Part shown: positions 1-9,072 of the stretch, one piece after another
How the letters are laid out: every line of letters begins with the position of its first letter
How positions within the stretch are numbered: the stretch's first letter is position 1
Assembly (NCBI GenBank): GCA_964548025.1
Contig: CAZJRI010000006.1
Coordinates: 16,030 to 80,029, forward strand
From: JAHRVQ01 sp964548025
Lineage (GTDB): Bacteria; Pseudomonadota; Gammaproteobacteria; Pseudomonadales; Azotimanducaceae
Length of the DNA stretch: 64,000 nt
Reading direction: 5' to 3'
Made by a program: the position numbers and the translations under genes
The notes under the pieces: model-generated
Databases searched by the model: none
Told to the model about the DNA's origin: nothing
Seen by the model: the letters and a program-made list of their open reading frames with translations, nothing else

Positions 1-778
1 TCTGATCTGCGCCTCTTTTTCCTTGTTCAGCATATCTTTCTGTTATGTCCTCGATATTCCCCCAGGCGATGATGGCATCGATAAAACCATCGCTACCACC
101 ATCAGAAAAATCCGCATCCTTGAATCCTCTCTCTCGCCAGGCGCGATGATAGTTTTCAAGGGGCATATAAATTGAAATTGCCCTGCGGGCTAGTCGCCGG
201 GCTTCACCCGGATCCTCTCGAAATACCGTGGTTTGCATCAGGTGGAGTTTTTTGTCACCAAGTTTTGATCTCGCCTCGCTTGTATAATCCAGTGTCATGA
301 GATAGCTGAAAGCACCGTCAAGCCGACTGGCTGCAAGGTCCATCAGTTTAGGTCCATGGGCTGCGAGATAAACTGGCACGTTGCAATCGTTGGGGAACAT
401 CAGTTCAGAAGCGTCATATCCATCCAGGTATTCCTTCAGTTTTATGACCGGTGGCAGCCATGTATGCCCGCGTGTTGAGTTTCCGACCTTGTTTGAAACA
501 CCCAGCCCCAATTCGAATCGATTATCGAATTGATCTGCCAGTGAATAGGCTGCCGCCTTCGTGGCCCTGGCATCGCGCGCATAAACATTTGCAATAGCTG
601 TTCCCACCTTGATGGAACTGGATGCATTGAGGATGGTTCCGCAGGTGATGAAAGGATCGCGGCCAAATAGTTCCGGTACCCAGATCTGATCCAGGTTCGA
701 CGCTTCTGCCCGGGCCGCAAAGTCCGTTAGCTGACTATTGGTTAGCTGATCTGCGGCACAAATAATACCGTAATCCAT
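1..778 (-). CDS. LLM class flavin/F420-dependent oxidoreductase (3' part cut by window edge)
   Basis: Partial gene that reads off the left end of the window; about 259 codons are present with no stop. The start is ATG at 778 (MDYGIICAADQL). The protein has the bacterial luciferase-like layout: a WVPELFGRDPF segment after strand 1, VGTAIANVYARD, then RFELGLGVS, the conserved strand-loop of LLM TIM barrels. Enzymes of this family use reduced flavin or F420 to oxygenate or reduce small organic substrates in the cytoplasm. The substrate cannot be read from sequence. It lies 45 bp downstream of a second LLM gene on the same strand, so the two are probably co-transcribed. The family call is firm; the cofactor is not determined. 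Confidence 0.85.
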   Translation of the reverse strand, partial: MDYGIICAADQLTNSQLTDFAARAEASNLDQIWVPELFGRDPFITCGTILNASSSIKVGTAIANVYARDARATKAAAYSLADQFDNRFELGLGVSNKVGNSTRGHTWLPPVIKLKEYLDGYDASELMFPNDCNVPVYLAAHGPKLMDLAASRLDGAFSYLMTLDYTSEARSKLGDKKLHLMQTTVFREDPGEARRLARRAISIYMPLENYHRAWRERGFKDADFSDGGSDGFIDAIIAWGNIEDITERYAEQGKRGADQ

Positions 779-823
779 ATGGCTGCTCCCGGGAACGTAG
801 TGTCAAATTCAATTGGGTGATCT

Positions 824-1831
824 CTAAGAGGACATCTGCTGTTTCAGCCTGGGTACGACCTCTTTGAACAATGACTCAAGACTACCTGACATCTGCTCCG
901 CGCGTAATCCTGGTGGTACCGCCATGGTAACAATATCGGTAATGCCGAAATCGTTAATAAACTGCGTCAACTGGTCGATACATTCATCCACATTTCCAAC
1001 GATCCAGGTCTGGGGAACTGGCTCGCCCCGTTCACCAAATCCCTCACCGCTCTCTTTGAAGAATTTCTGGTAAAGCTCCATGCGATATCTTTCAGCAGCT
1101 CTGATAATCGGCCAGTCTGTATTTCTGTCATCGGTGACGAGAATGCTGCGGATAATGCCGACACGATAATCTGCCGGGTTGCGATCACTCGCCTTGAGTG
1201 TCTGAACCCATGGATCATACGAGTTTGCCTTTAAACCCTGGGGCAGGAAGTTGGTGTTGTACTTTGCCGCCCTTAGAGCACCTGCCTCTGACATGGCGGC
1301 GATCCACAGTGGTGGTCCGCCCTCCTGTACATAACCAGGGGTAATAATGACATCTTCGAACTGATATCTCTTACCTTCATAGCTGAATCTTTCACCGCTG
1401 AAACATCGTTGCAGGACTTCGATGCCCTCGTTCATGAGAGAGACGCGACGGCTAACGGGAAAGCCGAATCCCCGAAACTCGTGGGGTGCATAGCCCATGC
1501 CCAGACCGATCTCGACTCGACCACCGGACAGGTTGTCGAGTACGGCGAGGTCTTCTGCGAGCCTGAGTGGATGATTGAAAGGCATCAGGCAGATATCGGT
1601 TCCAAAACGCACATGAGTCGTTACTGAAGCCATGGCCGCAGCGACTGGTATCCAGCTTGGCAGGTAACCATCATCAACGAAATGATGTTCGGTAAACCAG
1701 ACCAGATCAGCACCGATCTGGTCAAGCCATTGCACCTGCTCCATAATTTCCTGGTACAGGATTTGGTCTGACACCCCGGAATCTGGTGGATTTCTGAAAT
1801 CGTAACAAACACCAATACGTAAGTTAGGCAT
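824..1831 (-). CDS. LLM class flavin-dependent oxidoreductase (luciferase-like monooxygenase)
   Basis: A 335-residue protein, the usual length for bacterial luciferase-like monooxygenases. The WFTEHHF motif (about residues 45-51), the GTDICLMPFNHP strand and GGRVEIGLGMGYAPHEF (about residues 103-118) are diagnostic of the flavin-binding TIM barrel. Such proteins act with a separate flavin reductase, but none is adjacent. It starts at ATG 1831 in a divergent intergenic region shared with the PQQ dehydrogenase, and is followed on the same strand by another LLM gene, which suggests a two-gene operon. The physiological substrate is unknown. Confidence 0.92.
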   Translation of the reverse strand: MPNLRIGVCYDFRNPPDSGVSDQILYQEIMEQVQWLDQIGADLVWFTEHHFVDDGYLPSWIPVAAAMASVTTHVRFGTDICLMPFNHPLRLAEDLAVLDNLSGGRVEIGLGMGYAPHEFRGFGFPVSRRVSLMNEGIEVLQRCFSGERFSYEGKRYQFEDVIITPGYVQEGGPPLWIAAMSEAGALRAAKYNTNFLPQGLKANSYDPWVQTLKASDRNPADYRVGIIRSILVTDDRNTDWPIIRAAERYRMELYQKFFKESGEGFGERGEPVPQTWIVGNVDECIDQLTQFINDFGITDIVTMAVPPGLRAEQMSGSLESLFKEVVPRLKQQMSS

Positions 1832-1971
1832 AACGCGTCTCCGTTCGTGTGTCCAATTGTCTGAATCACTATGTTTATTACATCATATTGAATTTCTGGA
1901 CGGACACCCATTAATTTCGGTTACTATTGTGCCAGATAATCAGAGTTGTACATCCGGTAAGGGAATTCACG

Positions 1972-3849
1972 ATGTTGAGAAATAGAATTGCAGATATTGT
2001 CTCTTTGTTTTCTTGTTTGATGACGTTATTCATGTTCCAGGCCGTTCAGGCAGCAGATGAGGTTCATCCAGGTCAGACCGTCTACCAACAGCGTTGTGCA
2101 TCCTGTCATGATGATCCGGAACAATCCAAAGCACGTTCCTTCGAGACTCTTCAACAAATGATGCCCGCAATGGTTGAACTGGCTCTCACAGAGGGACAAA
2201 TGAAGGCGCAGACTGCTGGTCTCAGCTCAGACGAAATCAGATCGGTGGTTGCTTATCTGGGGGGACGGTCCTATGTGTCGATAGAGTGGAAGAAAGGGAT
2301 GATGTGCCCTAAAGATCGTCAGCAAGTGAATACGGATATACAACCGACAATTTCCACCTTTGGTTTGGGACCTAAAAATCACAGACGACTTTCATCAGAG
2401 CAGTCAGGATTAAAAACCGCCGATTTTGGTAACCTGAAACTGGATTGGGTGCTTGCATTTCCAAACGTGACGATGATGCGATCGCAGCCAGCCATTGTCG
2501 GTAACACGCTATTCATTACACCGGTTGAAAGTCAGGAACTCTACGCGTTTGATATCTCCGAACCACCCTGCCTGAAATGGATTTATTCGTCTGATCAACA
2601 ATTGCGAACCAGCCTCACCTACGGGGTATTGCCGACAACAAATCAGGCAGTTCTGGTATTCGGTGATACCCAGGCTCGTATTCATATGGTGGATGCAAAA
2701 TCCGGTGTTGGCATGTGGATAACCTCGTTGAAGAAATTTCCCGAGTCGATAATCACAGGTACCCCGCAGTTGGTCGGTGACAGAGTACTTGCAAGCCTTT
2801 CCCAGTACGAGATTCTGGTGGGTGCAAATCCGGTACATGAATGTTGCAAAGCCCATGGAGGGATTGCAAGTTTAAATGCAAGCGATGGTGAAGTCGTCTG
2901 GTTTACCCCGACCATGCCGGATGCAAAACCGGTCAGGGATAGAGGTGATGGTCAGATGATCTGGGGGCCATCCGGTGGTCCGGTCTGGACCTCACCGACC
3001 ATCGATGAGAAACGTGGTGTTTTGTATGTTGGAACAGGGGAAGCGAATTCAGAACCCGCTCACAAACATACGGACGCCATACTTGCAGTAGATATGAAAG
3101 ATGGTTCTATCCGCTGGTCATTTCAGGCTGATGCTAACGATATATATCTTGCTGGCTGCAGGCGAAATAACCCATCGCTGAACTGCCCACCTGAATTTTC
3201 GATCAACCGGGACATCGACTTTGGCGCATCTGTGGTTCTTGCCAAACGATCAGATGGTTCGGATATATTATTGGCTGGCCAGAAATCGAGCGTCGTCTGG
3301 GCTCTGGATCCTAACGAAAAAGGCAAGGTGATCTGGCGCTGGAGTAAGGGGATCGGGACCGCAAATGGCGGTATTCACTGGGGATTGGCTTATGACGGCA
3401 AGCGGGTCTTTGCTGCCATCAGCGACCCTGGTCGCCCCAGACCGGGATTTGATCCCATGCCAGGCTTATATGCCCTTGAGGTGGATACTGGTGAAATGAT
3501 CTGGGAATACCGCACCTATCCCGAATGTGAAGGCAGGAGCCGGGCATTGCCCCGTTGTAAGTTCATGTATGGATTCTCTGCAGCTCCTATGGTTATTGAT
3601 GGTGCTGTGGTGCAGGGCAGCCTCGACGGAATCTTACGGGTTTTTGACGCAAATACAGGCGAGGTTTTATTCAGATACGATACGGCTCAGAACTATGTTG
3701 GTGTAAATGGCGTTCCCGGACAGGGCGGGGCAATTGATAACGCGTCAGTAGTGGCGGCAAATGGCAGCCTGTACGTTAGTTCCGGTTATGGGATGTTCGG
3801 GCAGCCTGCAGGGAATGTACTTTTGTCCTTTCGACCGGTTGCGCCCTAG
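1972..3849 (+). CDS. Secreted cytochrome c/PQQ-dependent dehydrogenase, polyvinyl-alcohol-dehydrogenase-like
   Basis: About 625 residues from ATG 1972, chosen because a purine-rich GGTAAGGGA lies just upstream and a signal peptide follows directly (cleavage near residue 27, VQAA). An N-terminal c-type cytochrome domain carries CASCH at residues 42-46. The rest is a PQQ-type beta-propeller of repeated 'DxxxGxxxW' blades, including LYAFDISEPPCLKW, MKDGSIRWSF and LEVDTGEMIWEY. A vicinal Cys-Cys (HECCKAHGG, residues 291-292) matches the disulfide ring that contacts PQQ in quinoprotein dehydrogenases. Heme domain first, then propeller, at this length is the order known for cytochrome-type polyvinyl alcohol dehydrogenase. 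It should oxidise an alcohol in the periplasm and pass electrons through the heme. The actual substrate is inferred only by family. Confidence 0.85.
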   Translation: MLRNRIADIVSLFSCLMTLFMFQAVQAADEVHPGQTVYQQRCASCHDDPEQSKARSFETLQQMMPAMVELALTEGQMKAQTAGLSSDEIRSVVAYLGGRSYVSIEWKKGMMCPKDRQQVNTDIQPTISTFGLGPKNHRRLSSEQSGLKTADFGNLKLDWVLAFPNVTMMRSQPAIVGNTLFITPVESQELYAFDISEPPCLKWIYSSDQQLRTSLTYGVLPTTNQAVLVFGDTQARIHMVDAKSGVGMWITSLKKFPESIITGTPQLVGDRVLASLSQYEILVGANPVHECCKAHGGIASLNASDGEVVWFTPTMPDAKPVRDRGDGQMIWGPSGGPVWTSPTIDEKRGVLYVGTGEANSEPAHKHTDAILAVDMKDGSIRWSFQADANDIYLAGCRRNNPSLNCPPEFSINRDIDFGASVVLAKRSDGSDILLAGQKSSVVWALDPNEKGKVIWRWSKGIGTANGGIHWGLAYDGKRVFAAISDPGRPRPGFDPMPGLYALEVDTGEMIWEYRTYPECEGRSRALPRCKFMYGFSAAPMVIDGAVVQGSLDGILRVFDANTGEVLFRYDTAQNYVGVNGVPGQGGAIDNASVVAANGSLYVSSGYGMFGQPAGNVLLSFRPVAP

Positions 3850-3965
3850 TTCGCATGCCCCTTTATATCCCGTCGGTCAAAAAGTGGATGGCGTCGGCTA
3901 AACTGGCTTGATTTGGCTGTCAATTAGGTTAGCCTTGTCAAACCCGTTGGCAGAGGTAATAGTGA

Positions 3966-5969
3966 GTGGAACCCCCGTTTCCATCGTATGATGGTGAAAA
4001 TCCTTTCGTGTTTGTATGTTATGCACATGCAGACCAGGATGTTGTCTATGAGGAAATTGAGTGGCTTAGCCACCAGGGCGTTAATATATGGTATGACGAG
4101 GGTATTTCAGCGGGTAAGAACTGGCGTGCAGAGATTGGCACCTCCATTGATGGCGCTTCCTGGGTTCTTTTCTACATATCCCGTGCTTCACTCGAATCGG
4201 ATCATTGCAACCGGGAAATAAACCTCGCCCTTGATGAAGGGAAAGAAATCATCCCGATATATCTGGAAGATGTGCCACTGACGCCGGATCTTAAAATAGG
4301 TCTTAATCGTGTTCAGGCGATCCATCGTGATAGACAGTCATCAGAGAGTTACCGGTCGAGTATTCTCGCCGCCTTGAATCCAAACTCATCAGTGACCGGT
4401 ATGACGTCTGATCAGGATAGTAAAATACCAGGGAAGCCTCGTTTTCGTCATCGTAAACATCTGCTGATTGCGACGGGACTCGCCATTGTCCTCATGCTGT
4501 TTGCAACGGTGCTGTCTCCGCCCATTGAAGAACCGGTAACTGAAAGCACCGACACCGCCGACGAGAAACCCTATGTACTGGTGGTGCCATTTGATGTATC
4601 TGCTGCCAACGATAAAGCATGGGACCCATTTGCCGATCAGATGACCCGTGAGATTATCCGCAAGTTAAGAAGAGTCTCGGGAATAAAGACGGTTCCGGCT
4701 CCGTCTGCATTTGCTTTCAATGCAAACAAAACCCGGCCTCATATCCAGTCCGAACTCCCTGAGGTTCGTTATGTGCTGGATGGCCTGATCAGTGTTGAAT
4801 CGAACAGTAATATCCGTGTTAGTTTGTCACTCGAAGATCTGAAAGACGGAAAAATCCTGTGGGATGATGATCACTTCGTTCGGGATGATCATGTCGATTT
4901 GTTCGCTGTGCAGTCTGAGGTTGCAAGATCTGTATCGGCAGCATTACAGGTGGCTGTACACGAAGGCGAAGAACAGGCCTTAAATGAACTGCCAACCAGT
5001 GACCTGGCTGCTTATGCCCTCTACAACGAAGGCATTGAGTTTCAAAACATATCAACAAACGAGACGCTGATCCATAGTATCGAGAATTTTGATGCAGCAC
5101 TTGAACTTGATCCTGACTTCAGCCTTGCCTACGTGGCAAAAGCCATCTCTTATCGTCAGAGAATGACGTTCTTTGAACCCCCGATCGATATGCTGTCGTA
5201 TGTTCATGCTGCAGCGACAAATGCAATAGCGCTTGATCCTGCTTCGGCTTATGCTCGTTCTGCGCTCGGTATGGCCTATCTCCAATCCTGGCATTTTGAC
5301 GATGCCTGGCGATATTTAAGTGATGCAAGATCGCGGGATCCAAGAATTGGCATAACCCACACTGGTCTGGCACTTTATTACACCTCACTCGGAGACAAAC
5401 AACGAGCCTTCGAGTCCCTTGCTGCCGCTGACGATCAGGATCCGCTAAATCCTGAAATTGCGGGTTGGGCGATATTCATCCATTTCCTCTTCGGTGAAAC
5501 AGCGAGCGGTATGAAACTGGCGGATGAGAAAGTTCGGCTATTCCCCCAGGTGCCACTTGTTTCGAACAACGCTGGTTGGATCTATTCGCTTGCCAATGAA
5601 CATGAACGTGCGATTTCACTGGGCGAAAAAGCGCTTGAACTGGGGCAGCGTGGTCCGTTCTTTCTGATTGGGCTGGCCCAGATATACGCAAGGGCAGGGC
5701 GAACAGATGAAGCGCAGGCGATACTCCATGAGGTCGAACAAAGTGAAAGCTATATCTGCCCCTATGAGAAGGCGACTGTGTCAATTATGTTGGACAAGAA
5801 AGAAGAAGCATTTGAACAGCTTGATCGTGCAGTTGAGTATCGTTCGAATTGTCTGATGTTTACTCGCCAGGACCCGAGGCTTGAGGCAATAAGGGATGAT
5901 CCTCGTTACTCAGAACTGCTTGATACAGTTGGGCTGGATGATCTGTCTATTGGAGGATATTCCCGGTAG
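3966..5969 (+). CDS. TIR domain - transmembrane - TolB/FlgO-like domain - TPR protein
   Basis: A 667-residue protein starting at GTG 3966. Residues 12-120 form a TIR_2-type domain (FVFVCYAHADQD, then IWYDEGISAGKNWRAEI), and CNRE places Glu84 where NAD-cleaving TIR domains have their catalytic glutamate. A single membrane segment follows at about 165-184 (HLLIATGLAIVLMLFATVL). Residues 198-335 (YVLVVPFDVSAANDKAWDPF onward) resemble the TolB-N/FlgO-like domain often placed after the effector domain in bacterial cyclase-TPR proteins. About eight TPR-like repeats fill 345-650. The layout is that of membrane adenylate cyclase-TPR proteins with a TIR head instead of a cyclase. Signalling, scaffolding and NADase roles are all possible. 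The gene stands alone and is convergent with recQ. Confidence 0.85.
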   Translation: MEPPFPSYDGENPFVFVCYAHADQDVVYEEIEWLSHQGVNIWYDEGISAGKNWRAEIGTSIDGASWVLFYISRASLESDHCNREINLALDEGKEIIPIYLEDVPLTPDLKIGLNRVQAIHRDRQSSESYRSSILAALNPNSSVTGMTSDQDSKIPGKPRFRHRKHLLIATGLAIVLMLFATVLSPPIEEPVTESTDTADEKPYVLVVPFDVSAANDKAWDPFADQMTREIIRKLRRVSGIKTVPAPSAFAFNANKTRPHIQSELPEVRYVLDGLISVESNSNIRVSLSLEDLKDGKILWDDDHFVRDDHVDLFAVQSEVARSVSAALQVAVHEGEEQALNELPTSDLAAYALYNEGIEFQNISTNETLIHSIENFDAALELDPDFSLAYVAKAISYRQRMTFFEPPIDMLSYVHAAATNAIALDPASAYARSALGMAYLQSWHFDDAWRYLSDARSRDPRIGITHTGLALYYTSLGDKQRAFESLAAADDQDPLNPEIAGWAIFIHFLFGETASGMKLADEKVRLFPQVPLVSNNAGWIYSLANEHERAISLGEKALELGQRGPFFLIGLAQIYARAGRTDEAQAILHEVEQSESYICPYEKATVSIMLDKKEEAFEQLDRAVEYRSNCLMFTRQDPRLEAIRDDPRYSELLDTVGLDDLSIGGYSR

Positions 5970-5992
5970 TGCCTGACTGGGCGAAGCGGGGA

Positions 5993-7792
5993 TTACAGTT
6001 TTTCGTCTCTTAATATGTCGAGGAATATGTTGCCGTATTTATCGAGTTTTCTTTCGCCCACACCGGGCAGGAGAGAAAATTCTTCGAGTGAAGCTGGCAT
6101 ATGCTCAGCCATTGCTTGCAGGGTGCTGTCGTGAAATATGATGTATGGGGGTACACCCTGTGCCACGGCGAGTTTTCGACGGCATTCTCGAAGGGCTTCC
6201 CAGACACCCACATCGATATCTTCCGGTAACGGTATCTTTGCCAGCTTCTTCTGCCTGACGGCTTTTTTCATCACATCTTTGCGAAGTTCGATTGATTCAT
6301 CTCCTCGCAGCAGGGGACGACATTTTTCCTCGAGTTTGAGACCGCCAAATTGTTCAACGTCTACCCTGAGGAATCCCCGTGCGATGAGTTGCCTGAAGAC
6401 TGATTTCCACTGGTTAGAATCAAATTCCTTACCAATACCAAAGACAGGCAGGTGATGATGATCGAATTGGAATATTTTGTCGTTTTCAGCACCACGAAGG
6501 ACATCAACCAGATGGTTAACCCCGAATCGCTGACCGGTTCGATAGACAACACTCAGGGCTTTTTGTGAAGCCTCGGAACCATCGAAGGTTTCAACTGGGG
6601 AGATACACGTATCGCAGTTGCCACAATTCTCAACTGAATCTTCGTCGAAATAGGCGAGCAGGGCATGTCGTCGACAGGTAGTGATCTCACATAAGCCCAG
6701 CATGGCGTTGAGTCGTATCTGTTCTACTCGTTTGTATTCTTCACTGCCATCCGAATTATCCATCAACTGCCTGAGTTTGGTGACATCCTGAAGCCCGTAA
6801 ATCATCCATGCATCTGCCGGTAAACCGTCGCGTCCTGCCCTGCCGGTTTCCTGGTAATAGGCTTCCACTGTTTTCGGCAGATCCAAATGCACCACAAAAC
6901 GAACGTCAGGTTTGTCAATGCCCATGCCAAAGGCGATGGTTGCAACAATAATGATGCCTTCTTCACGTAGGAAACGGGATTGATGTGCTGATCTGACCTC
7001 ACTGCTAAGCCCCGCATGATAAGGTATGGCGTTAAAACCCTGAGACTCAAGCCAGGTGGCTGTCTCTTCTGTCTTTTTGCGTGACAGACAGTAGACAATG
7101 CCAGCATCAGAGGGATGTTCGTCTTTTAGAAATCGCAGGAGTTGATTTCTGGGATTTTGTTTTAGCCCAATAGCATAGCGGATGTTAGGACGATCAAAAC
7201 CTGCCAGATACTGTTTGGCCTGCTCGAGATCAAGCCGTGAGATGATATCTCTCCGGGTTCTTGCATCGGCGGTTGCTGTTAAAGCGATTCGCGGGACCTC
7301 GGGGAATTCCTCGTGCAACAAATCAAGTTCAAGGTAATCTGCTCGAAAATCGTGACCCCACTGAGATACACAATGAGCCTCATCGATAGCGAAGAGACTG
7401 ATGTCAGATTCTCGTAGCAATGCCAGGGTTCACTCCTGGATCAGGCGTTCCGGTGCTACATAAAGCAGATCTAATTCTCCCTGCCGCAGTGCGCGCTCAA
7501 TTTCCCAGACCGTTTCATTGTCGAGAGTGGAATTCAGAAAATTTGCCCTGACCCCCAACTCCTGGAGCGCATCTACCTGATCCTTCATCAAGGCGATGAG
7601 TGGTGATATCACAATGCCGCATCCCTTTCGTACCATGGCCGGAATCTGGTAACAAAGAGATTTTCCACCACCGGTTGGCATCAGGACCAGTGCATCGTGA
7701 CCCTCGATAAGGGAATCGATCACTTCTGCCTGAGGTGTGCGAAAATCATCATATCCGAAGGTATTTTGGAGAGTACCGAGTGCATCGCTCAT
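5993..7792 (-). pseudogene. recQ: ATP-dependent DNA helicase RecQ, interrupted by one in-frame TGA
   Basis: The reading frame from ATG 7792 to the stop at 5993 encodes about 599 residues, matching normal RecQ length, but contains one TGA at 7432-7430. The upstream part has the zero/Q-motif region FGYDDFRTPQ, Walker A TGGGKS, and ends VAPERLIQE. After the TGA the same frame continues TLALLRESDISLFAIDEAHC, with the DEAH box, the RecQ zinc-binding cysteines (CEITTCRRH, then NCGNCDTC), an RQC winged helix and a C-terminal HRDC domain. RecQ proteins usually have Arg at the TGA position (ERTL), so CGA to TGA is the simplest explanation. There are no other lesions, so the mutation is recent or the base is an assembly error. 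If real, the 120-residue N-terminal piece could not act as a helicase. Confidence 0.9.
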
Positions 7793-8058
7793 ACCTGTGA
7801 GTATAACTTGATACCTGCCTTGTGAAAGATTTCATCTCAAGTTTCTATGACACTATGGGTGTGAGAACTCTACTATTTCTTTGTAGTCTTTCTCTCAAGG
7901 CATTCCATTCATTGTCAAACCACTGTCATGGAGCAAAATATGCCGGATGGGAGATCATGAACAGAATCTTGATCGTGACTAGAGACGGATGTTTGAGTGG
8001 TCAAGGAGTTCTGCATATAGCGAATAGCTACTCGCGACTAGCGGCTAGTGGCTAGCGG
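7793..8058. other. Intergenic region, no supported gene
   Basis: This lies between recQ (minus, starting at 7792) and the kinase gene (minus, ending at 8059). A 77-codon open frame on the plus strand (7822-8055) has no ribosome binding site, family resemblance or biased composition, and I do not call it. The right end holds the heptanucleotide repeat listed separately. The recQ promoter should lie near its left end, but I see no convincing -35/-10 pair. Confidence 0.6.
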
Positions 8059-8068
8059 CTAGTGGCTA
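8034..8068. repeat. Heptanucleotide tandem repeat, five units
   Basis: Five consecutive 7-mers, GCGACTA, GCGGCTA, GTGGCTA, GCGGCTA and GTGGCTA, run from 8034 to 8068; units 2-3 and 4-5 make an exact 14-bp direct repeat. The array overlaps the end of the kinase gene: its TAG stop (8061-8059 on the minus strand) lies inside unit four, and the last codons are encoded by unit five. Because every unit carries CTA (TAG on the minus strand), gain or loss of units would still supply a stop close by. It is a candidate slippage locus. Confidence 0.9.
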
Positions 8069-9072
8069 GAAAAAAATTCAGTTGCGAACTGACAGGCGGT
8101 TTCAATTAGAGGTTTCATTCGAGGAGCAGGCCATAGCTCCGGGCGGGCATTGGCCCAGCCAATATGTGCCACTGCTCGCACCACCAGAAAGAAGGGTAGT
8201 AGGGTCAGGTCTTCGTCGCTGATTTTTCGGTGCTGGCGATAGCCGTCAATCAATGTATCTGACAATGATTCAAAGTCGTCGAGATGTCTGAAGTTGTAGA
8301 TCGCGACCGCGAGATCATATTGATGCCAGCCGAATCCTGCATCATCAAAATCGATAACGAAAAGATCATTCTCCGACAACAGGATATTGTATGGGTGTAG
8401 GTCAGCGTGAATCAAGCTGTAGGTGTCAGGCTTTTCACCATAACTGGTTAGTACTTCTCGTATTTTTTCTCTGGCTTCGAGCATGATGTGGCGCTGTTGA
8501 CTGGTGAGGTAGGGGACCTCCCAGAACCGATCCCAAAATGGTGAAGTTCCCACGAATCCGTCGACATTCAGATGGTGTCGTACAAATGATTCAGGTGGCT
8601 GCCAGCCAGATGCCTGATTGTGCATCATTGCGCAAAGTTGACCGAGTTCGTGAATCCGCTCAAAAAGCATCTGTTTATATACAGCTTTATCTGCGGTTTT
8701 ATCACGATTGCTGGCAGCATCCAGCTTGTCGCCTAATAACACGCCGTCAATCCATCCGATTAATCCAACCTGACGATTAGAGTCACCGCAATCAACCTCG
8801 ATAAAATAATTGCCCTCATTTGTCTGATAGGCTGTGGGTACACTAATGCCCTCATCCTGTAAGGCTTTGGTCCAGTGCTGTTCAGAATTTAATTTATCGA
8901 GGGTGTGGTAACCGGGGCGATGAACCCGCAGCGCATAGTATTGGTCGTCTTCACCGAGTACCTTGTAGACGATATTCTCTGAAAGAGAAGCTAGTTTGAT
9001 TTCACGTGCGACCAGATTCCAATGCTCTAGCGCTGGTTTAACCCGTTTAAGTATCTTGTCTGTATCGTCCAC
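8059..9072 (-). CDS. APH-family small-molecule kinase (hydroxylysine-kinase-like)
   Basis: A 337-residue aminoglycoside-phosphotransferase-fold kinase with the Brenner motif: His222, Asp224 and Asn229 in LIHADLHPYN, then the metal-binding VIDFDD near residue 243. It starts at GTG 9072, and the G at 9072 is also the last base of the upstream class-III PLP enzyme's TAG, so the two genes are translationally coupled. The neighbour is of the AGXT2L phospholyase type. In vertebrates and other bacteria this kinase family phosphorylates an amino-alcohol (5-hydroxylysine in the human HYKK/AGPHD1 case) and the PLP enzyme then eliminates phosphate and ammonia. That pairing is the basis for the suggested role. 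The exact substrate (hydroxylysine, ethanolamine or another amino alcohol) is not fixed by the sequence. Confidence 0.8.
   Translation of the reverse strand: MDDTDKILKRVKPALEHWNLVAREIKLASLSENIVYKVLGEDDQYYALRVHRPGYHTLDKLNSEQHWTKALQDEGISVPTAYQTNEGNYFIEVDCGDSNRQVGLIGWIDGVLLGDKLDAASNRDKTADKAVYKQMLFERIHELGQLCAMMHNQASGWQPPESFVRHHLNVDGFVGTSPFWDRFWEVPYLTSQQRHIMLEAREKIREVLTSYGEKPDTYSLIHADLHPYNILLSENDLFVIDFDDAGFGWHQYDLAVAIYNFRHLDDFESLSDTLIDGYRQHRKISDEDLTLLPFFLVVRAVAHIGWANARPELWPAPRMKPLIETACQFATEFFSSH

Noticed and set aside
7430..7432. TGA in recQ as a selenocysteine codon or programmed readthrough
   Set aside because: The position is Arg, not Cys, in relatives, and no downstream selenocysteine-insertion hairpin is evident.
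7822..8055. A possible 77-residue gene between recQ and the kinase
   Set aside because: No ribosome site or recognisable domain, and the end is made of the heptamer repeat.
8034..8068. CRISPR-like array
   Set aside because: Seven-base contiguous units without spacers are a simple tandem repeat.
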